Below, one piece after another: positions 60,002-64,000 of a stretch of 64,000 bases of DNA. The position numbers and the translations under genes are program-made. This stretch comes from Bacteroidales bacterium (GTDB lineage Bacteria > Bacteroidota > Bacteroidia > Bacteroidales > JAIOZK01). The notes under the pieces were generated by a model. That model did no database searches. It was not told the origin of the DNA and saw only the letters and a program-made list of their open reading frames with translations. Each line of letters opens with the position of its first letter. The first letter of the stretch is position 1. Location of the stretch: assembly GCA_021740625.1 (NCBI GenBank), contig JAIOZK010000012.1:1-64000 (forward strand), given 5' to 3'.

Positions 60002-61372
60002 ATGAAAAAACTGATTTTCTATTTTGCTGCTTTACTGATACTTGCAAGCTGTAACAACTCCGGGAACGGCGAGCTTGTCGGTGTAAACCGTAAAGCAAAA
60101 CCATTCTATCAACCCGATCCTTACGGAATGGTTTTTATTCCACAAGGCAGTTATACCATGGGTGTTGGTGACGAAGATATCACTTATGGTTATGCACATA
60201 AACCAAAAACGATCTCCGTTTCAGCTTTCTTCATGGACGAAACTGAAATAACAAACAACGAATACCGTCAGTTTGTTTACTGGGTTCGCGATTCAATTGC
60301 CCGGACCTTGTTGGGAGAAGTGAGACCTGAAGAATTTTTGATCGAAGAAAACGAGGAAACTGGTGAAATATATGATCCCCCCTACCTGAACTGGGAGGAA
60401 GATATTGAATGGCAAAGCGAAGATCCCGATATGCGGGATGTTCTGGAGCAAATGTATTTGCCGGAACACGAGCGTTATTTCCGCAGGAAGGAAATCGATA
60501 CCAGAAAACTTAATTACGAGTATTACTGGGTCGATCTGAAAGCAGCAGCCAAGAAAGACTTCTCGGAAGAAGCTGACTACAGGAATGCCAGTCTTGCCAA
60601 CCGCCCCCAGGGTCTCAGGGACCGTTCAGTTTACGTACGCAAAGAAGTTATCAATGTTTATCCCGACACCCTGGCCTGGATTCATGACTATACATACTCC
60701 TTCAATGATCCCTTAACGGAAAAATATTTCTGGCACCCCGCCTACGACCACTATCCGGTTGTCGGTGTTAACTGGCCTCAGGCCCGTGCATTCTGTGTTT
60801 GGAGAACCGAATTACTCAACAACTATCTGAAAGCTGCAAAAGGTGAACCCGGGCTGGCAGAATTCAGGCTGCCTACAGAAGCAGAATGGGAATGGGCAGC
60901 CAGAGGAGGCTATGCTTTGAGTCCTTTCCCCTGGGGTGGACCTTACACCAGGAATGAAAAAGGTTGCTTCCTGGCAAACTTTAAACCCATGCGCGGTAAT
61001 TATATCGCCGATGGTGGTTTACGTACCGTTATTGTAGCACATTATCCACCAAATGACTGGGGATTATACGACATGGCAGGAAACGTTTCAGAATGGACTG
61101 TGAGTGCATTTGATCCGGTATCTTACGATGTAACCTGGGACATGAATCCCAACTATACATACAATGCGAAAGAATCAGATCCTCCGGCCATGAAAAGGAA
61201 AGTCATCAGGGGAGGATCTTGGAAAGACATCAATTATTACCTTCAGGTAACTACACGTGCTTACGAGTACCAGGATACATCAAAATCCTATATCGGATTC
61301 CGTTGCATCCAACCCTACCTCGGAAGAAATAAAAATGACAATCCTTCACGCGCATCACGAATTTATAACTAA
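60002..61372 (+). CDS. gldK: gliding motility lipoprotein GldK (PorK)
   Basis: A 456-residue lipoprotein (lipobox LASC, Cys17) with a formylglycine-generating enzyme (FGE/SUMF1)-type fold: GMVFIPQGSYTMG near the N-terminus, VNWPQARAFCVWR, FRLPTEAEWEWAARGG and the final FIGFRC-type segment. GldK with GldN forms the periplasmic/outer-membrane ring of the T9SS. The residues used by active FGE are not evident, consistent with a structural role. The ATG at 60002 replaces an earlier TTG. gldL follows after 43 nt. Confidence 0.95.
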   Translation: MKKLIFYFAALLILASCNNSGNGELVGVNRKAKPFYQPDPYGMVFIPQGSYTMGVGDEDITYGYAHKPKTISVSAFFMDETEITNNEYRQFVYWVRDSIARTLLGEVRPEEFLIEENEETGEIYDPPYLNWEEDIEWQSEDPDMRDVLEQMYLPEHERYFRRKEIDTRKLNYEYYWVDLKAAAKKDFSEEADYRNASLANRPQGLRDRSVYVRKEVINVYPDTLAWIHDYTYSFNDPLTEKYFWHPAYDHYPVVGVNWPQARAFCVWRTELLNNYLKAAKGEPGLAEFRLPTEAEWEWAARGGYALSPFPWGGPYTRNEKGCFLANFKPMRGNYIADGGLRTVIVAHYPPNDWGLYDMAGNVSEWTVSAFDPVSYDVTWDMNPNYTYNAKESDPPAMKRKVIRGGSWKDINYYLQVTTRAYEYQDTSKSYIGFRCIQPYLGRNKNDNPSRASRIYN

Positions 61373-61415
61373 AGAAACAAATAAGCATTATTAAATCATT
61401 TAAGAACAGAATACT

Positions 61416-62444
61416 ATGGGATTAAAAAACGCAGTCAGAAGCAGAGGTTTCAGAAACTTCATGGCCAAATTATATGGCTGGGGTGCTTCAGTGGTAATTT
61501 TAGGTGCTCTTTTTAAAATCAATCACTATCAGGGGGCCGATATCATGTTGATTATTGGACTTGGCACCGAGTCGATAATTTTCTTCTTTTCAGCTTTCGA
61601 ACCACCTTACGTTGAACCAGACTGGAGCCTGGTATATCCTGAGCTGGCAGGCCTGTATCATGGTGACAAGGATGCCCAAAAGATTACAGCCAAACCTACA
61701 CAGCAAATCGATCAAATGATGAGAGAAGCTGACATAGATCAGCGGGTGATTGACCGCTTTGGAGAAGGATTGAGGATGTTTGGAGAAAATGCAGCCAGCA
61801 TGGCAAATATTTCAAATGCATCCCTGGTGACCAATGAATATGCAGATAACGTTAAAAAAGCCTCTGAATCAATCACCGAGCTGAGTGACAATTACAAGAA
61901 AACATCCCAGGCACTTAACGCAGATGCTGAAGCTTCCAATGAATACGTGAACAACATCAAATCCGCATCAAACAGTGCGGCAGGTTTAAGCGACGCTTAC
62001 ATGCAAGCCTCAGAGATCATCAAGAGTGATATGGATGCAACCAAAGAATTTGCGCACACAATCAAAAGTGCAACCGAATCTGCCGGTTCGCTTAACGAAA
62101 ATTATGCAAAATCTGCAGAATTGATCGCCAAGTCGGTGGAAGCACTTGATTTCTCAGCCCTGGAAGGAAAGTCATACAACGAACAACTCAAAAAGATTTC
62201 AGATAATCTGGCTGCCCTTAATGCTGTTTATGAATTACAATTGCAAAATACAAATCAACAGGTTGAGTCTGCATCCAAACTTCAGGAAGCCATGAACAGT
62301 TTCCTCGAAAACATGAATGAATCATCCGACAAAACAGCACAGTATCAGAATCAGCTTGATTTATTAACCGAGAGAGTTGCTTCATTGAACAAAGTATATG
62401 GCAATATGCTTTCTGCAATGAGCACCAATCCCAATCAGGGTTAA
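61416..62444 (+). CDS. gldL: gliding motility protein GldL, with 35-residue repeats
   Basis: A 342-residue inner-membrane T9SS motor protein. Two transmembrane helices (about 20-37 and 41-61) contain the conserved membrane Glu52 in GLGTESIIFFF, which is thought to channel proton flow. The rest is cytoplasmic and helical. Residues 141-245 are exactly three 35-residue tandem units (starts EYADNVKKAS, EYVNNIKSAS, EFAHTIKSAT), five heptads each, pointing to coiled-coil extension. It is longer than the 215-residue F. johnsoniae GldL. Followed by gldM after 50 nt. Confidence 0.95.
   Translation: MGLKNAVRSRGFRNFMAKLYGWGASVVILGALFKINHYQGADIMLIIGLGTESIIFFFSAFEPPYVEPDWSLVYPELAGLYHGDKDAQKITAKPTQQIDQMMREADIDQRVIDRFGEGLRMFGENAASMANISNASLVTNEYADNVKKASESITELSDNYKKTSQALNADAEASNEYVNNIKSASNSAAGLSDAYMQASEIIKSDMDATKEFAHTIKSATESAGSLNENYAKSAELIAKSVEALDFSALEGKSYNEQLKKISDNLAALNAVYELQLQNTNQQVESASKLQEAMNSFLENMNESSDKTAQYQNQLDLLTERVASLNKVYGNMLSAMSTNPNQG
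61836..62150 (+). repeat. three tandem 105-bp units in gldL
   Basis: Codes for residues 141-175, 176-210 and 211-245 of GldL. Unit length is exactly 35 codons; key aligned residues are Glu1-Tyr/Phe2 and the KxAxES(x)7-NY pattern. DNA similarity has drifted, so it is an older protein-level duplication. Confidence 0.7.
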
Positions 62445-62494
62445 TCAAATCAGTTTAACATCATTATTAATTGAATACTAAACAGAATTAACAT

Positions 62495-64000
62495 ATGGCT
62501 GGATACAAAGAAACCCCGCGGCAAAAGATGATTGCCATGATGTACCTGGTACTGACTGCACTTTTGGCGCTGAATGTTTCAAAAGAGATGCTGGATGCTT
62601 TTGTGGTTGTGAATCAAAGTGTTGAAAAAACCAAGGAGAACTTTTCATCCAAAATTGATCAGATCATGGTGGATTTCAAGTTCCAGTATGATCTGCAACC
62701 CGATAAAGTTAAAAAGTATTACGATAGCGCTAAATATGTGCAAAACTTATCCAACAGTCTTACAAGCTACCTCGATAGTTTGAAATATGCTTTGATCGAT
62801 TATACGGACAGAAAAATAGAAGGCATGGAAGAGGCAAGAAATACGCCTCTCGGAGAAGTTGAGTCAAAAGATGATTTTTCTCAACCTACAAACTTCTTTT
62901 TTGTAAGTGATGCTTCCATCACGCACAACAAACCTTCAGGGATTTTGAAACGAAGGATCAATGAGTATCGTGATAAGATGCTTAAAGTTATTGGAGAACC
63001 CGATAGCAGCAAAAGACTTGGACTGAGAACCGAAGGTCCGTATTACGATGCCGACGGGCAAAAGCAATCCTGGGAGCAACATAATTTTTATTATACGATT
63101 CTGGCGGCTGACGTTACCATCCTCAACAAATTACATGCGGAGGTCAGAAATGCCGAGTTTGATGTCCTGAATAAACTCTATAAAAGAATCGATGCAACCG
63201 ATTTTAAATTTAATAAGATCGATGCCAAGATCATTCCCGATCGCTCATACGTTCTGCAAGGTGAAAAGTACAAGGCAGAAGTTTTTGCAGCCGCTTACGA
63301 CACTATACAGGATCCTGAAGTTTATGTCATGCAGGGGATCACAAAATGGAACGACAGCTATCTTTCAAAGGCACAACGCCTGTCTGGCGAAAGTGGAATG
63401 GTTGATATTTCATTCAATGCCAACAGGGTTGGAACGCATAGTTATGCAGGTGTGATCAAGGTAAAAAATCCACTCGGAAAAGAAATATCATATCCCTTCA
63501 GTGGCGATTATATTGTCGCACCTCCTTCCCTGACAGTTGCTGCTACCAAAATGAATGTGTTTTACATTGGTGTTGACAACCCGGTTTCAATAACAGCCCC
63601 GGGTATGGCTGATGAATCGATCAGGCCAACCATTACGGAAGGTTGTGAACTGGTTCCCGTGGAAGCGGATGACCATAATTATGTTGTCAGAGCCACAAAG
63701 GGTGTGACCAATGCTACGGTTGGTGCAACTGCACTTTATGAAGGGAATACAATGAATCTGGGTTCACGCGATTTTCGTGTAAAACGAGTTCCCGACCCCG
63801 TTGCTGAAATTGCCGGAAGAAAAGAGGGAGTCATCGAAAAGAATACATTGCTGGCTGCAGGGGCTATCATTCCGGCAATGAAAGATTTTGAGTTTGAATT
63901 GTATTTCACGGTCAGGTCCTTTACCATGGGTACCATTCTCAATGGTGATTGGATACCCAAAAGGGCTCAGGGCAACAGATTTACTGCCGAAATGCAGCAG
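62495..64000 (+). CDS. gldM: gliding motility protein GldM, truncated by window end
   Basis: Partial gene, 502 codons seen. It opens with MAGYKETPRQKMIAMMYLVL, the start of GldM/PorM, with one transmembrane helix (about 13-30) that joins GldL, then the large periplasmic domains. TKMNVFYIGVDNPVSI near residue 351 is the conserved start of a later domain. GldM transmits motor movement from GldL to GldK/GldN across the periplasm. Family length is about 510-520, so only the final residues are missing. gldN should lie immediately beyond the window. Confidence 0.94.
   Translation, partial: MAGYKETPRQKMIAMMYLVLTALLALNVSKEMLDAFVVVNQSVEKTKENFSSKIDQIMVDFKFQYDLQPDKVKKYYDSAKYVQNLSNSLTSYLDSLKYALIDYTDRKIEGMEEARNTPLGEVESKDDFSQPTNFFFVSDASITHNKPSGILKRRINEYRDKMLKVIGEPDSSKRLGLRTEGPYYDADGQKQSWEQHNFYYTILAADVTILNKLHAEVRNAEFDVLNKLYKRIDATDFKFNKIDAKIIPDRSYVLQGEKYKAEVFAAAYDTIQDPEVYVMQGITKWNDSYLSKAQRLSGESGMVDISFNANRVGTHSYAGVIKVKNPLGKEISYPFSGDYIVAPPSLTVAATKMNVFYIGVDNPVSITAPGMADESIRPTITEGCELVPVEADDHNYVVRATKGVTNATVGATALYEGNTMNLGSRDFRVKRVPDPVAEIAGRKEGVIEKNTLLAAGAIIPAMKDFEFELYFTVRSFTMGTILNGDWIPKRAQGNRFTAEMQQ

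Overview
The window looks like a chromosomal segment of a Bacteroidota bacterium (class Bacteroidia or a close relative). Evidence: gldK, gldL and gldM with a PorP/SprF-family gene and an SprE/PorW-like lipoprotein (type IX secretion and gliding machinery), two secreted proteins ending in type A T9SS sorting domains, a TonB-dependent receptor with an N-terminal carboxypeptidase-regulatory-like domain, and promoters of the Bacteroidota type (TAnnTTTG -7 box, TTG-containing -33 box) with little Shine-Dalgarno usage. I see no rRNA, tRNA, CRISPR array, phage or transposase gene. The content is mostly core genome; the least ordinary stretch is 15.5-21.3 kb (secreted proteins, more AT-rich).

Layout. 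0.3-7.2 kb: a lipoprotein; an amn-holA-gapN operon on the minus strand; a polysaccharide deacetylase and an Ig-like lipoprotein. 7.2-9.3 kb: an ArsR-type regulator and adenine deaminase. 9.4-13.8 kb: a tight mevalonate-pathway operon (HMG-CoA reductase, GYDIA-family GHMP kinase, diphosphomevalonate decarboxylase, mevalonate kinase). 13.9-15.4 kb: an HsdR_N nuclease-domain protein and rfbB. 15.6-21.3 kb: two T9SS substrates, one a papain-like peptidase with an Asn-to-Asp change at the expected catalytic Asn. 21.5-24.3 kb: SAM hydroxide adenosyltransferase, phoH, purC. 24.4-29.4 kb: two paralogous TPR proteins. 29.5-31.3 kb: a DegT aminotransferase and a PglC-type sugar transferase. 31.5-36.0 kb: SirB1-like protein, glucosaminidase, nucleoside phosphorylase, cinA, rpmB. 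36.1-42.8 kb: surface proteins, superoxide dismutase, ornithine aminotransferase, a phospholipase D. 43.0-46.1 kb: yicC-gmk-oxidoreductase-nadD. 46.6-49.4 kb: fabD, a BI-1 protein, folE, queD. 49.5-54.2 kb: DUF4421, AtpI-like and AtpZ-like proteins, bactofilin, SprE/PorW. 54.3-57.7 kb: M23 peptidase, dxr, rseP. 57.7-64.0 kb: a YitT protein and porP-gldK-gldL-gldM, with gldM running off the window.

How the parts fit. The T9SS genes (sprE, porP, gldKLM) would export the two sorting-domain proteins. Bactofilin, the M23 peptidase, the glucosaminidase and the polysaccharide deacetylase suggest envelope remodelling. AMP nucleosidase, adenine deaminase, a nucleoside phosphorylase, PurC and Gmk cover parts of purine synthesis and salvage. 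The clearest biochemical surprise is that an apparently intact Dxr (non-mevalonate pathway) and four mevalonate-pathway genes lie in the same 64 kb.

The most notable non-coding signals are short tandem arrays of 7-nt units whose unit sequence differs from site to site, three of them abutting the 3' ends of minus-strand genes; a promoter-terminator pair that could make an RNA of about 100 nt with four GG runs near its 5' end; and three clean palindromes in gene-upstream gaps. These are read by eye and are candidates, not established elements.
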